A stretch of 64,000 nucleotides of DNA from Amaranthus tricolor (Eukaryota > Streptophyta > Magnoliopsida > Caryophyllales > Amaranthaceae). The stretch spans positions 1,490,501 through 1,554,500 of the forward strand of contig NC_080063.1 in the NCBI RefSeq assembly GCF_026212465.1. The letters run 5' to 3'. Shown piece after piece: positions 1 to 13,956 of this stretch. Within the stretch, counting starts at the first letter, position 1. Every line of letters starts with the position of its first letter. The translations under genes and the position numbers were made by a program. Below the pieces are notes generated by a model. The model was given only the letters and a program-made list of their open reading frames with translations, was not told the origin of the DNA and did no database searches.

Positions 1-659
1 ATCAATGAAGAATAAACGATGAAGAATGAAGAAGGATCAATGGTCAATGACGAATGAACGATGAAAAATGATCAAGGATCAATGATCAATGAAGAATGAA
101 CGATGAAGAATGAACAAGGATCAATGATCAATGAAGAATGAACGACGAAGGATGAACAAGGATCAATGATCAATGAAGAATGAACGATGAAGAATGAACA
201 AGGATCAATGATCAATGAAGAATGAACGACGAAGAATGAACAAGGATTAATGATCAATGACGAATGAACGATGAAGAATGAAGAAGGATCAATGATCAAT
301 GAAGAATGAACGATGAAGAATGAACAAGGATCAATGATCAATGAAGAATGAAGGATGAAGAATGAATAAGGATTAGTGGTCAATGACGAATGAACGATGA
401 ATAATGAACAAGGATCAATGATCAATGAAGAATGAACGATGAAGAATGAACAAGGATCAATGATCAATGAAGAATGAACGATAAAGAATGAACAAGGATC
501 AATGATCAATGACGAATGAACGATGAATAATGAACAAGGATCAATGATCAATGAAGAATGAACGATGAATAATAAACAAGGATCAATGATCAATGAAGAA
601 TGAACGATGAAGAATGAACAAGGATCAATGATCAATGAAGAATGAACGATGAAGAATGA

Positions 660-3600
660 ACAAGGATCAATGATCTATGACGAAGGAACGATGAAGAATG
701 AACAAGGATCAATGATCAATGAAGAATGAATGATGAAGAATGAACAAGGATCAATGATCAATGAAGAATGAACGATGAAGAATGAATAAGGATTAATGGT
801 CAATGACGAATGAACGATGAAGAATGAACAAGGATCAATGATCAATGAAGAATGAACGATGAAGAATGAACAAGGATCAATGATCAATGAAGAATGAACG
901 ACAAAGAATGAACAAGGATCAATGATCAATGACGAATGAACGATGAAGAATGAACAAGGATTAATGATCAATGAAGAATGAACGATGAAGAATGAACAAG
1001 GATCAATGGTCAATGACGAATGAACGATGAAAAATGATCAACGATCAATGATCAATGAAGAATGAACGATGAAGAATGAACAAGGATCAATGATCAATGA
1101 AGAATGAACGACGAAGGATGAACAAGGATCAATGATCAATGAAGAATGAACGATGAAGAATGAACAAGGATCAATGATCAATGAAGAATGAACGACGAAG
1201 AATGAACAAGGATCAATGATCAATGAAGAATGAACGATGAAGAATGAACAAGGATCAATGATAAATGAAGAATGAACGATGAAAAATGAACTAGGATCAA
1301 TGATCAATGAAGAATGAACGACGAAGAATGAACAAGGATTAATGGTCATTGACGAATGAACGATGAAGAATGAACAAGGATCAATGATCAATGAAGAATG
1401 AACGATGAAGAATGAACAAGGATCAATGATCAATAAAGAATGAACGATGAAGAATGAACAAGGATCAATGATCTATGACGAAGGAATGATGAAGAATGAA
1501 CAAGGATCAATGATCAATGAAGAATTAACGATGAAGAATGAACAAGGATCAATGATCAATGAAGAATGAACGATGAAGAATGAACAAGGATCAATGATCA
1601 ATGAAGAATGAACGATGAAGAATGAACAAGGATCAATGATCAATGACGAATGAACGATGAAGAATGAACAAGGATCAATGATCAATGAAGAATGAACGAT
1701 GAAGAATGAACAAAGATCAATGATCTATGACGAAGGAACGATGAAGAATGAACAAGGATCAATGATCAATGAAGAATGAACGATGAAGAATGAACAAGGA
1801 TCAATGATCAATGAAGAATGAACGATGAAGAATGAATAAGGATTAATGGTCAATGACGAATGAACGATGAATAATGAACAAGGATCAATGATCAATGAAG
1901 AATGAACGATGAAGAATGAACAAGGATCAATGATCAATGAAGAATGAACGATGAAGAATGAACAAGGATCAATGATCTATGACGAAGGAACAATGAAGAA
2001 TGAACAAGGATCAATGATCAATGAAGAATGAACGATGAAGAATGAACAAGGATCAATGATCAATGAAGAATGAACGATGAAGAATGAATAAGGATTAATG
2101 GTCAATGACGAATGAACGATGAATAATGAACAAGGATCAATGATCAATGAAGAATGAACGATGAAGAATGAACAAGGATCAATGATCAATGAAGAATAAA
2201 CGATGAAGAATGAACAAGGATCAATGATCAATGACGAATGAACGATGAAGAATGAACAAGGATCAATGATCTATGACGAAGGAACGATGAAGAATGAACA
2301 AGGATCAATGATCAATGAAGAATGAATGATGAAGAATGAACAAGGATCAATGATCAATGAAGAATGAACGATGAAGAATGAATAAGGATTAATGGTCAAT
2401 GACGAATGAACGATGAAGAATGAACAAGGATCAATGATCAATGAAGAATGAACGATGAAGAATGAACAAGGATCAATGATCAATGAAGAATGAACGACAA
2501 AGAATGAACAAGGATCAATGATCAATGACGAATGAACGATGAAGAATGAACAAGGATTAATGATCAATGAAGAATGAACGATGAAGAATGAACAAGGATC
2601 AATGGTCAATGACGAATGAACGATGAAAAATGATCAACGATCAATGATCAATGAAGAATGAACGATGAAGAATGAACAAGGATCAATGATCAATGAAGAA
2701 TGAACGACGAAGGATGAACAAGGATCAATGATCAATGAAGAATGAACGATGAAGAATGAACAAGGATCAATGATCAATGAAGAATGAACGACGAAGAATG
2801 AACAAGGATCAATGATCAATGAAGAATGAACGATGAAGAATGAACAAGGATCAATGATAAATGAAGAATGAACGATGAAAAATGAACTAGGATCAATGAT
2901 CAATGAAGAATGAACGACGAAGAATGAACAAGGATTAATGGTCATTGACGAATGAACGATGAAGAATGAACAAGGATCAATGATCAATGAAGAATGAACG
3001 ATGAAGAATGAACAAGGATCAATGATCAATAAAGAATGAACGATGAAGAATGAACAAGGATCAATGATCTATGACGAAGGAATGATGAAGAATGAACAAG
3101 GATCAATGATCAATGAAGAATTAACGATGAAGAATGAACAAGGATCAATGATCAATGAAGAATGAACGATGAAGAATGAACAAGGATCAATGATCAATGA
3201 AGAATGAACGATGAAGAATGAACAAGGATCAATGATCAATGACGAATGAACGATGAAGAATGAACAAGGATCAATGATCAATGAAGAATGAACGATGAAG
3301 AATGAACAAAGATCAATGATCTATGACGAAGGAACGATGAAGAATGAACAAGGATCAATGATCAATGAAGAATGAACGATGAAGAATGAACAAGGATCAA
3401 TGATCAATGAAGAATGAACGATGAAGAATGAATAAGGATTAATGGTCAATGACGAATGAACGATGAATAATGAACAAGGATCAATGATCAATGAAGAATG
3501 AACGATGAAGAATGAACAAGGATCAATGATCAATGAAGAATGAACGATGAAGAATGAACAAGGATCAATGATCTATGACGAAGGAACAATGAAGAATGAA

Positions 3601-5470
3601 CAAGGATCAATGATCAATGAAGAATGAACGATGAAGAATGAACAAGGATCAATGATCAATGAAGAATGAACGATGAAGAATGAATAAGGATTAATGGTCA
3701 ATGACGAATGAACGATGAATAATGAACAAGGATCAATGATCAATGAAGAATGAACGATGAAGAATGAACAAGGATCAATGATCAATGAAGAATAAACGAT
3801 GAAGAATGAACAAGGATCAATGATCAATGACGAATGAACGATGAAGAATGAACAAGGATCAATGATCTATGACGAAGGAACGATGAAGAATGAACAAGGA
3901 TCAATGATCAATGAAGAATGAATGATGAAGAATGAACAAGGATCAATGATCAATGAAGAATGAACGATGAAGAATGAATAAGGATTAATGGTCAATGACG
4001 AATGAACGATGAAGAATGAACAAGGATCAATGATCAATGAAGAATGAACGATGAAGAATGAACAAGGATCAATGATCAATGAAGAATGAACGACAAAGAA
4101 TGAACAAGGATCAATGATCAATGACGAATGAACGATGAAGAATGAACAAGGATTAATGATCAATGAAGAATGAACGATGAAGAATGAACAAGGATCAATG
4201 GTCAATGACGAATGAACGATGAAAAATGATCAACGATCAATGATCAATGAAGAATGAACGATGAAGAATGAACAAGGATCAATGATCAATGAAGAATGAA
4301 CGACGAAGGATGAACAAGGATCAATGATCAATGAAGAATGAACGATGAAGAATGAACAAGGATCAATGATCAATGAAGAATGAACGACGAAGAATGAACA
4401 AGGATCAATGATCAATGAAGAATGAACGATGAAGAATGAACAAGGATCAATGATAAATGAAGAATGAACGATGAAAAATGAACTAGGATCAATGATCAAT
4501 GAAGAATGAACGACGAAGAATGAACAAGGATTAATGGTCATTGACGAATGAACGATGAAGAATGAACAAGGATCAATGATCAATGAAGAATGAACGATGA
4601 AGAATGAACAAGGATCAATGATCAATAAAGAATGAACGATGAAGAATGAACAAGGATCAATGATCTATGACGAAGGAATGATGAAGAATGAACAAGGATC
4701 AATGATCAATGAAGAATTAACGATGAAGAATGAACAAGGATCAATGATCAATGAAGAATGAACGATGAAGAATGAACAAGGATCAATGATCAATGAAGAA
4801 TGAACGATGAAGAATGAACAAGGATCAATGATCAATGAAGAATGAACGATGAAGAATGAACAAGGATCAATGATCAATGACGAATGAACGATGAAGAATG
4901 AACAAGGATCAATGATCAATGAAGAATGAACGATGAAGAATGAACAAAGATCAATGATCTATGACGAAGGAACGATGAAGAATGAACAAGGATCAATGAT
5001 CAATGAAGAATGAACGATGAAGAATGAACAAGGATCAATGATCAATGAAGAATGAACGATGAAGAATGAATAAGGATTAATGGTCAATGACGAATGAACG
5101 ATGAATAATGAACAAGGATCAATGATCAATGAAGAATGAACGATGAAGAATGAACAAGGATCAATGATCAATGAAGAATGAACGATGAAGAATGAACAAG
5201 GATCAATGATCTATGACGAAGGAACAATGAAGAATGAACAAGGATCAATGATCAATGAAGAATGAACGATGAAGAATGAACAAGGATCAATGATCAATGA
5301 AGAATGAACGATGAAGAATGAATAAGGATTAATGGTCAATGACGAATGAACGATGAATAATGAACAAGGATCAATGATCAATGAAGAATGAACGATGAAG
5401 AATGAACAAGGATCAATGATCAATGAAGAATAAACGATGAAGAATGAACAAGGATCAATGATCAATGACG
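660..5470. repeat. Higher-order repeat, period about 1,596 bp (38 monomers)
   Basis: The same order of variant monomers recurs at an offset of 1,596 bp. The variant block starting near 675 returns at 2271 and 3867, and the block at 1038 returns at 2634 and 4230. The third copy gains one extra 42-bp monomer near 4.7 kb, so later landmarks are offset by 1,638 bp (3321 to 4959, 3573 to 5211). The copies look almost identical by eye, which implies recent block amplification by unequal exchange or a similar process. Exact edges are approximate. Confidence 0.85.
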
Positions 5471-7394
5471 AATGAACGAGGAAGAATGAACAAGGATTAA
5501 TGATCAATGAAGAATGAACGATGAAGAATGAACAAGGATCAATGATCAATGAAGAATGAACGACAAAGAATGAACAAGGATCAATGATCAATGACGAATG
5601 AACGATGAAGAATGAACAAGGATCAATGATCAATGAAGAATGAACGATGAAGAATAAACAAGGATCAATGGTCAATGACGAATGAGCGATGCAAAATGAA
5701 CAAGGATCAATGATCAATGAAGAATGAACGATGAAGAATGAACAAGGATCAATGATCAATGAAGAATAAACGAGGAAGAATGAACAAGGATCAATGATCA
5801 ATGAAGAATGAACGATGAAAAATGAACAAGGATCAATGATCAATGAAGAATGAACGGCGAAGAATGAACAAGGATCAATGATCAATGAAGAATGAACGAT
5901 GAAGAATGAACAAGGATCAATGGTCAATGACGAATGAGCGATGAAGAATGAACAAGGATCAATGATAACTGAAGAATGAACGATGAAAAATGAACTAGGA
6001 TCAATGATCAATGAAGAATGAACGATGAAGAATGAACAAGGATCAATGATCTATGACGAAGGAACGATGAAGAATGAACAAGGATCAATGATCAATGAAG
6101 AATGAACGATTAAGAATGAACAAGGATCAATGATCAATGAAGAATGAACGATGAAGAATGAACAAGGATCAATGATCAATGAAGAATGAACGATGAAGAA
6201 TGAACAAGGATCAATGATCAATGACGAATGAACGATGAAGAATGAACAAGGATCAATGATCAATGAAAAATGAACGATGTAGAATGAACAAAGATCAATG
6301 ATCTATGACGAAGGAACGATGAAGAATGAACAAGGATCAATGATCAATGAAGAATGAACGATGAAGAATGAACAAGGATCAATGATCAATGAAGAATGAA
6401 CGATGAAGAATGAATAAGGATTAATGGTCAATGACGAATGAACGATGAATAATGAACAAGGATCAATGATCAGTGAAGAATGAACGATGAAGAATGAACA
6501 AGGATCAATGATCAATGAAGAATGAACGATGAAGAATGAACAAGGATCAATGATCTATGACGAAGGAACAATGAAGAATGAACAAGGATCAATGATCAAT
6601 GAAGAATGAACGATGAAGAATGAACAAGGATAAATGATCAATGAAGAATGAACGATGAAGAATGAATAAGGATTAATGGTCAATGACGAATGAACGATGA
6701 ATAATGAACAAGGATCAATGATCAATGAAGAATGAACGATGAAGAATAAACAAGGATCAATGATCAATGAAGAATAAACGATGAAGAATGAACAAGGATC
6801 AATGATCAATGACGAATGAACGAGGAAGAATGAACAAGGATTAATGATCAATGAAGAATGAACGATGACGAATGAACAAGGATCAATGATCAATGAAGAA
6901 TGAACGACAAAGAATGAACAAGGATCAATGATCAATGACGAATGAACGATGAAGAATGAACAAGGATCAATGATCAATGAAGAATGAACGATGAAGAATA
7001 AACAAGGATCAATGGTCAATGACGAATGAGCGATGAAAAATGAACAAGGATCAATGATCAATGAAGAATGAACGATGAAGAATGAACAAGGATCAATGAT
7101 CAATGAAGAATAAACGATGAAGAATGAACAAGGATCAATGATCAATGAAGAATGAACGATGAAAAATGAACAAGGATCAATGATCAATGAAGAATGAACG
7201 GCGAAGAATGAACAAGGATCAATGATCAATGAAGAATGAACGATGAAGAATGAACAAGGATCAATGGTCAATGACGAATGAGCGATGAAGAATGAACAAG
7301 GATTAATGATAACTGAAGAATGAACGATGAAAAATGAACTAGGATCAATGATCAATGAAGAATAAACGATGAAGAATGAACAAGGATCAATGAT
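4750..7394. repeat. Higher-order repeat, period about 1,344 bp (32 monomers)
   Basis: Landmarks at 4959, 5211 and 6011 recur at 6303, 6555 and 7355, an exact 1,344-bp offset. The block overlaps the end of the 1,596-bp series, so one repeat family is nested in or derived from the other. The two copies differ by scattered substitutions. Edges are approximate. Confidence 0.8.
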
Positions 7395-9956
7395 CTATGA
7401 CGAAGGAACGATGAAGAATGAACAAGGATCAATGATCAATGAAGAATGAACGATTAAGAATGAACAAGGATCAATGATCAATGAAGAATGAACGATGAAG
7501 AAAGAATAAGGATTAATGGTCAATGACGAATGAACGATGAATAATGAACAAGGATCAATGATCAATGAAGAATGAACGATGAAGAATGAATAAGGATCAA
7601 TGATCAATGAAGAATGAACGATGAAGAATGAACAAGGATCAATGATCAATGACGAATGAACGATGAAGAATGAACAAGGATCAATGATCAATGAAGAATG
7701 AACGATGAAGAATGAACAAGGATCAATGATCAATGACGAATGAACGATGAAGAATGAACAAGGATCAATGATCAATGAAGAATGAACGATGAAGAATGAA
7801 CAAGGATCAATGATCAATGAAGAATGAACGATGAAGAATGAACAAGGATCAATGATCAATGACGAATGAACGATGAATAATGAACAAGGATCAATGATCA
7901 ATGAAGAATGAACGATGAAGAATGAACAAGGAACAATGGTCAATGACGAATGAACGATGAAAAATGAACAAGGATCAATGATCAATGAAGAATGAATGAT
8001 GAAGAATGAACAAGGATTAATTGTCAATGACGAATGAACGATCAATAATGAACAATGATCAATGATCAATGAAGAATGAACGATGAAGAATGAACAAGGA
8101 TCAATGGTCAATGACGAATGAGCGATGAAGAATGAACAAGGATCAATGATAACTTAAGAATGAACGATGAAAAATGAACTAGGATCAATGATCAATGAAG
8201 AATGAACGATGAAGAATGAACAAGGATTAATGGTCATTGACGAATGAACGATGAAGAATGAACAAGGATCAATGATCAACGAAGAATGAACAATGAAGAA
8301 TGAACAAGGATCAATGATCAATAAAGAATGAACGATGAAGAATGAACAAGGATCAAAGATCTATGACGAAGGAACGATGAAGAATGAACAAGGATCAATG
8401 ATCAATGAAGAATGAACGATGAAGAATGAACAAGGATCAATGATCAATGAAGAATGAACGATGAAGAAAGAATAAGGATTAATGGTCAATGACGAATGAA
8501 CGATGAATAATGAACAAGGATCAATGATCAATGAAGAATGAACGATGAAGAATGAATAAGGATCAATGATCAATGAAGAATGAACGATGAAGAATGAACA
8601 AGGATCAATGATCAATGACGAATGAACGATGAAGAATGAACAAGGATCAATGATCAATGAAGAATGAACGATGAAGAATGAACACGGATCAATGATCAAT
8701 GAAGAATGAACGACGAAGAATGAACAAGGATCAATGATCAATGACGAATGAACGATGAATAATGAACAAGGATCAATGATCAATGAAGAATGATCGATGA
8801 AGAATGAACAAGGATCAATGGTCAATGACGAATGAACGATGAAAAATGAACAAGGATCAATGATCAATGAAGAATGAATGATGAAGAATGAACAAGGATT
8901 AATGGTCAATGACGAATGAACGATCAATAATGAACAAGGATCAATGATCAATGAAGAATGAACGATGAAGAATGAACAAGGATCAATGATCAATGAAGAA
9001 TGAACGATGAAGAATGAACAAGGATTAATGGTCAATGACGAATGAACAATAATTAATGAACAAGGATCAATGATCAATGAAGAATGAACGATGAAGAATG
9101 AACAAGGATCAATGATCAATGAAGAATGAAGGATGAAGAATGAATAAGGATTAGTGGTCAATGACGAATGAACGATGAATAATGAACAAGGATCAATGAT
9201 CAATGAAGAATGAACGATGAAGAATGAACAAGGATCAATGATCAATGAAGAATGAACGATAAAGAATGAACAAGGATCAATGATCAATGACGAATGAACG
9301 ATGAAGAATGAACAAGGATCAATGATCAATGAAGAATGAACGATGAAGAATAAACAAGGATCAATGATCAATGAAGAATGAACGATGAAGAATGAACAAG
9401 GATCAATGATCAATGAAGAATGAACGATGAAGAATGAACAAGGATCAATGATCTATGACGAAGGAACGATGAAGAATGAACAAGGATCAATGATCAATGA
9501 AGAATGAACGATGAAGAATGAACAAGGATCAATGATAAATGAAGAATGAACGATGAAGAATGAATAAGGATTAATGGTCAATGACGAATGAACGATGAAT
9601 AATGAACAACGATCAATGATCAATGAAGAATGAACGATGAAGAATGAACAAGGATCAATGATCAATGAAGAATGAACGATGAAGAATGAACAAGGATCAA
9701 TGATCAATGACGAATGAACGATGAAGAATGAACAAGGAACAATGATCAATGAAGAATGAACGATTAAGAATGAACAAGGATCAATGATCAATGAAGAATG
9801 AACGACAAAGAATGAACAAGGATCAATGATCAATGACGAATGAACGATGAAGAATGAACAAGGATTAATGATCAATGAAGAATGAACGATGAAGAATGAA
9901 CAAGGATCAATGGTCAATGACGAATGAACGATGAAGAATGAACAAGGATCAATGAT
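7395..9956. repeat. Domain A stretch without a clear long-range period
   Basis: This is ordinary 42-bp monomers with the same variant types as the neighbouring blocks, including the AAGGATTAGTGGTCAATG variant near 9150 that also occurs near 370, 11250 and 12720. I could not assign a clean higher-order period to the whole stretch by eye. No gene or RNA is visible. Confidence 0.7.
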
Positions 9957-12900
9957 CTATGACGAAGGAACAATGAAGAATGAACAAGGATCAATGATCA
10001 ATGAAGAATGAACGACGAAGGATGAACAAGGATCAATGATCAATGAAGAATGAACGATGAAGAATGAACAAGGATCAATGATCAATGAAGAATGAACGAC
10101 GAAGAATGAACAAGGATTAATGATCAATGACGAATGAACGATGAAGAATGAAGAAGGATCAATGATCAATGAAGAATGAACGATCAAGAATGAACAAGGA
10201 TCAATGATCAATGAAGAATGAACGATGAAGAATGAACAAGGATCAATGGTCAATGACGAATGAACGATGAAGAATGAACAAGGATCAATGATCAATGAAG
10301 AATGAACGACGAAGAATGAACAAGGATCAATGATCAATGAAGAATGTACGATGAAGAATGAACAAGGATCAATGATAAATGAAGAATGAACGATGAAAAA
10401 TGAACTAGGATCAATGATCAATGAAGAATGAACGACGAAGAATGAACAAGGATTAATGGTCATTGACGAATGAACGATGAAGAATGAACAAGGATCAATG
10501 ATCAATGAAGAATGAACGATGAAGAATGAACAAGGATCAATGATCAATAAAGAATGAACGATGAAGAATGAACAAGGATCAATGATCTATGACGAAGGAA
10601 CGATGAAGAATGAACAAGGATCAATGATCAATGAAGAATGAACGATGAAGAATGAACAAGGATCAATGATCAATGAAGAATGAACGATGAAGAATGAACA
10701 AGGATCAATGATCAATGAAGAATGAACGATGAAGAATGAACAAGGATCAATGATCAATGACGAATGAACGATGAAGAATGAACAAGGATCAATGATCAAT
10801 GAAGAATGAACGATGAAGAATGAACAAGGATCAATGATCTATGACGAAGGAACGATGAAGAATGAACAAGGATCAATGATCAATGAAGAATGAACGATGA
10901 AGAATGAACAAGGATCAATGATCAATGAAGAATGAACGATGAAGAATGAATAAGGATTAATGGTCAATGACGAATGAACGATGAATAATGAACAAGGATT
11001 AATGATCAATGAAGAATGAACGATGAAGAATGAACAAGGATCAATGATCAATGAAGAATGAACGATGAAGAATGAACAAGGATCAATGATCTATGACGAA
11101 GGAACAATGAAGAATGAACAAGGATCAATGATCAATGAAGAATGAACGATGAAGAATGAACAAGGATCAATGATCAATGAAGAATGAACGATGAAGAATG
11201 AACAAGGATCAATGATCAATGAAGAATGAAGGATGAAGAATGAATAAGGATTAGTGGTCAATGACGAATGAACGATGAATAATGAACAAGGATCAATGAT
11301 CAATGAAGAATGAACGATGAAGAATGAACAAGGATCAATGATCAATGAAGAATGAACGATAAAGAATGAACAAGGATCAATGATCAATGACGAATGAACG
11401 ATGAATAATGAACAAGGATCAATGATCAATGAAGAATGAACGATGAAGAATAAACAAGGATCAATGATCAATGAAGAATGAACGACGAAGGATGAACAAG
11501 GATCAATGATCAATGAAGAATGAACGATGAAGAATGAACAAGGATCAATGATCAATGAAGAATGAACGACGAAGAATGAACAAGGATTAATGATCAATGA
11601 CGAATGAACGATGAAGAATGAAGAAGGATCAATGATCAATGAAGAATGAACGATGAAGAATGAACAAGGATCAATGATCAATGAAGAATGAACGATGAAG
11701 AATGAACAAGGATCAATGGTCAATGACGAATGAACGATGAAGAATGAACAAGGATCAATGATCAATGAAGAATGAACGACGAAGAATGAACAAGGATCAA
11801 TGATCAATGAAGAATGTACGATGAAGAATGAACAAGGATCAATGATAAATGAAGAATGAACGATGAAAAATGAACTAGGATCAATGATCAATGAAGAATG
11901 AACGACGAAGAATGAACAAGGATTAATGGTCATTGACGAATGAACGATGAAGAATGAACAAGGATCAATGATCAATGAAGAATGAACGATGAAGAATGAA
12001 CAAGGATCAATGATCAATAAAGAATGAACGATGAAGAATGAACAAGGATCAATGATCTATGACGAAGGAACGATGAAGAATGAACAAGGATCAATGATCA
12101 ATGAAGAATGAACGATGAAGAATGAACAAGGATCAATGATCAATGAAGAATGAACGATGAAGAATGAACAAGGATCAATGATCAATGAAGAATGAACGAT
12201 GAAGAATGAACAAGGATCAATGATCAATGACGAATGAACGATGAAGAATGAACAAGGATCAATGATCAATGAAGAATGAACGATGAAGAATGAACAAGGA
12301 TCAATGATCTATGACGAAGGAACGATGAAGAATGAACAAGGATCAATGATCAATGAAGAATGAACGATGAAGAATGAACAAGGATCAATGATCAATGAAG
12401 AATGAACGATGAAGAATGAATAAGGATTAATGGTCAATGACGAATGAACGATGAATAATGAACAAGGATTAATGATCAATGAAGAATGAACGATGAAGAA
12501 TGAACAAGGATCAATGATCAATGAAGAATGAACGATGAAGAATGAACAAGGATCAATGATCTATGACGAAGGAACAATGAAGAATGAACAAGGATCAATG
12601 ATCAATGAAGAATGAACGATGAAGAATGAACAAGGATCAATGATCAATGAAGAATGAACGATGAAGAATGAACAAGGATCAATGATCAATGAAGAATGAA
12701 GGATGAAGAATGAATAAGGATTAGTGGTCAATGACGAATGAACGATGAATAATGAACAAGGATCAATGATCAATGAAGAATGAACGATGAAGAATGAACA
12801 AGGATCAATGATCAATGAAGAATGAACGATAAAGAATGAACAAGGATCAATGATCAATGACGAATGAACGATGAATAATGAACAAGGATCAATGATCAAT

Positions 12901-13159
12901 GAAGAATGAACGATGAGGAATAAACAAGGATCAATGATCAATGAAGAATGAACGACGAAGGATGAACAAGGATCAATGATCAATGAAGAATGAACGATGA
13001 AGAATGAACAAGGATCAATGATCAATGAAGAATGAACGACGAAGAATGAACAAGGATTAATGATCAATGACGAATGAACGATGAAGAATGAAGAAGGATC
13101 AATGATCAATGAAGAATGAACGATGAAGAATGAACAAGGATCAATGATCAATGAAGAAT
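9957..13159. repeat. Higher-order repeat, period about 1,470 bp (35 monomers)
   Basis: Landmarks at 10587, 10839 and 11091 recur at 12057, 12309 and 12561, an exact 1,470-bp offset. The block at 9957-10547 matches 11427-12017. The series stops at the AT-rich island at 13160, so the last copy is truncated there. Confidence 0.82.
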
Positions 13160-13353
13160 ATATAATTATCAATGTTATTGTATAAAATAGTTTCGTCTGT
13201 ATTTATCAGTAATGGACAATATATAATTTATCAGTAATGTTATTGTATAAATTATATCCACAAAATTGATAATTGTATAAGTTATCAGTAATGGACAATA
13301 TCAGTAATGGACAATATATAGAGAAAATTATTATATCCACAAAATTTTATACC
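13160..13353. other. AT-rich non-satellite island between satellite domains
   Basis: The satellite stops in mid-monomer and resumes about 194 bp later. The island contains TATCAGTAATG four times (near 13205, 13230, 13283 and 13300) and GGACAATAT three times, plus two copies of TATCCACAAAATT (13255-13267 and 13334-13346). It also has the 11-mer TTTCGTCTGTA (13191-13201). Those last words also occur in the viral ORF2 or in the AT-rich mosaic near 59-61 kb. No open reading frame of note lies here. It may be a remnant of the same rearranged viral and mosaic material, but the matches are short and the origin is inferred. Confidence 0.75.
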
Positions 13354-13956
13354 AAGAATAAACGATGAAGAATGAACAAGGATCAATGGTCAATGACGAA
13401 TGAACGATGAAGAATGAACAAGGATCAAGGATCAATGAAAAATGAACGATGAAGAATGAACAAGGATCAATGGTCAATGACGAATGTACGATGAAGAATG
13501 AACAAGGATCAATGATCAATGAAGAATGAACGATAAAGAATGAACAAGGATCAATGCTCAATGACGAATGAACGGTGAAGAATGAACAAGGATCAATGAT
13601 CAATGAAGAATGAACGACGAAGAATGAAAAAGGATCAATGATCAATGAAGAATAAACGATGAAGAATGAACAAGGATCAATGATCAATGACGAATGAACG
13701 ATGAAGAATGAACAAGGATCAATGATCAATGAAGAATTAACGATGAAGAATGAACAAGGATCAATGATCAATGAAGAATGAACAATGAAGAATGAACAAG
13801 GATCAATGATAAATGAAGAATAAACAAGAATTATTGGTCAATGACGAATGAACGATGAAGAATGAACAAGGATCAATGATCAATGAATAATGAACGATGA
13901 AGAATGAATAAGGAGCAATGATCAATGAAGAATGAACGATGAAGAATGAACAAGGA

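Larger units (their letters stand above)
1..13159. repeat. 42-bp minisatellite, domain A
   Basis: This is a continuous head-to-tail array of a 42-bp monomer and it begins before the window. On the + strand the monomer reads as six heptamers: ATGAACG, ATGAAGA, ATGAACA, AGGATCA, ATGATCA, ATGAAGA. Each is a variant of ATGAA(C/G)A, so the monomer looks like an amplified 6 x 7 bp unit. The consensus is about 33% G+C and strongly strand-asymmetric: roughly 74% purine and 50% A on the + strand. Each monomer carries the palindrome TGATCA. Punctuating variants such as ATCTATGACGAAGGAAC recur at set spacings and mark higher-order repeats. Those spacings (1,596, 1,344 and 1,470 bp) are all exact multiples of 42, so the register is preserved. 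Many minus-strand frames read SFFIVHSSLIIDPC repeats; they have no visible non-repeat domain and are treated as by-products. Confidence 0.97.
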
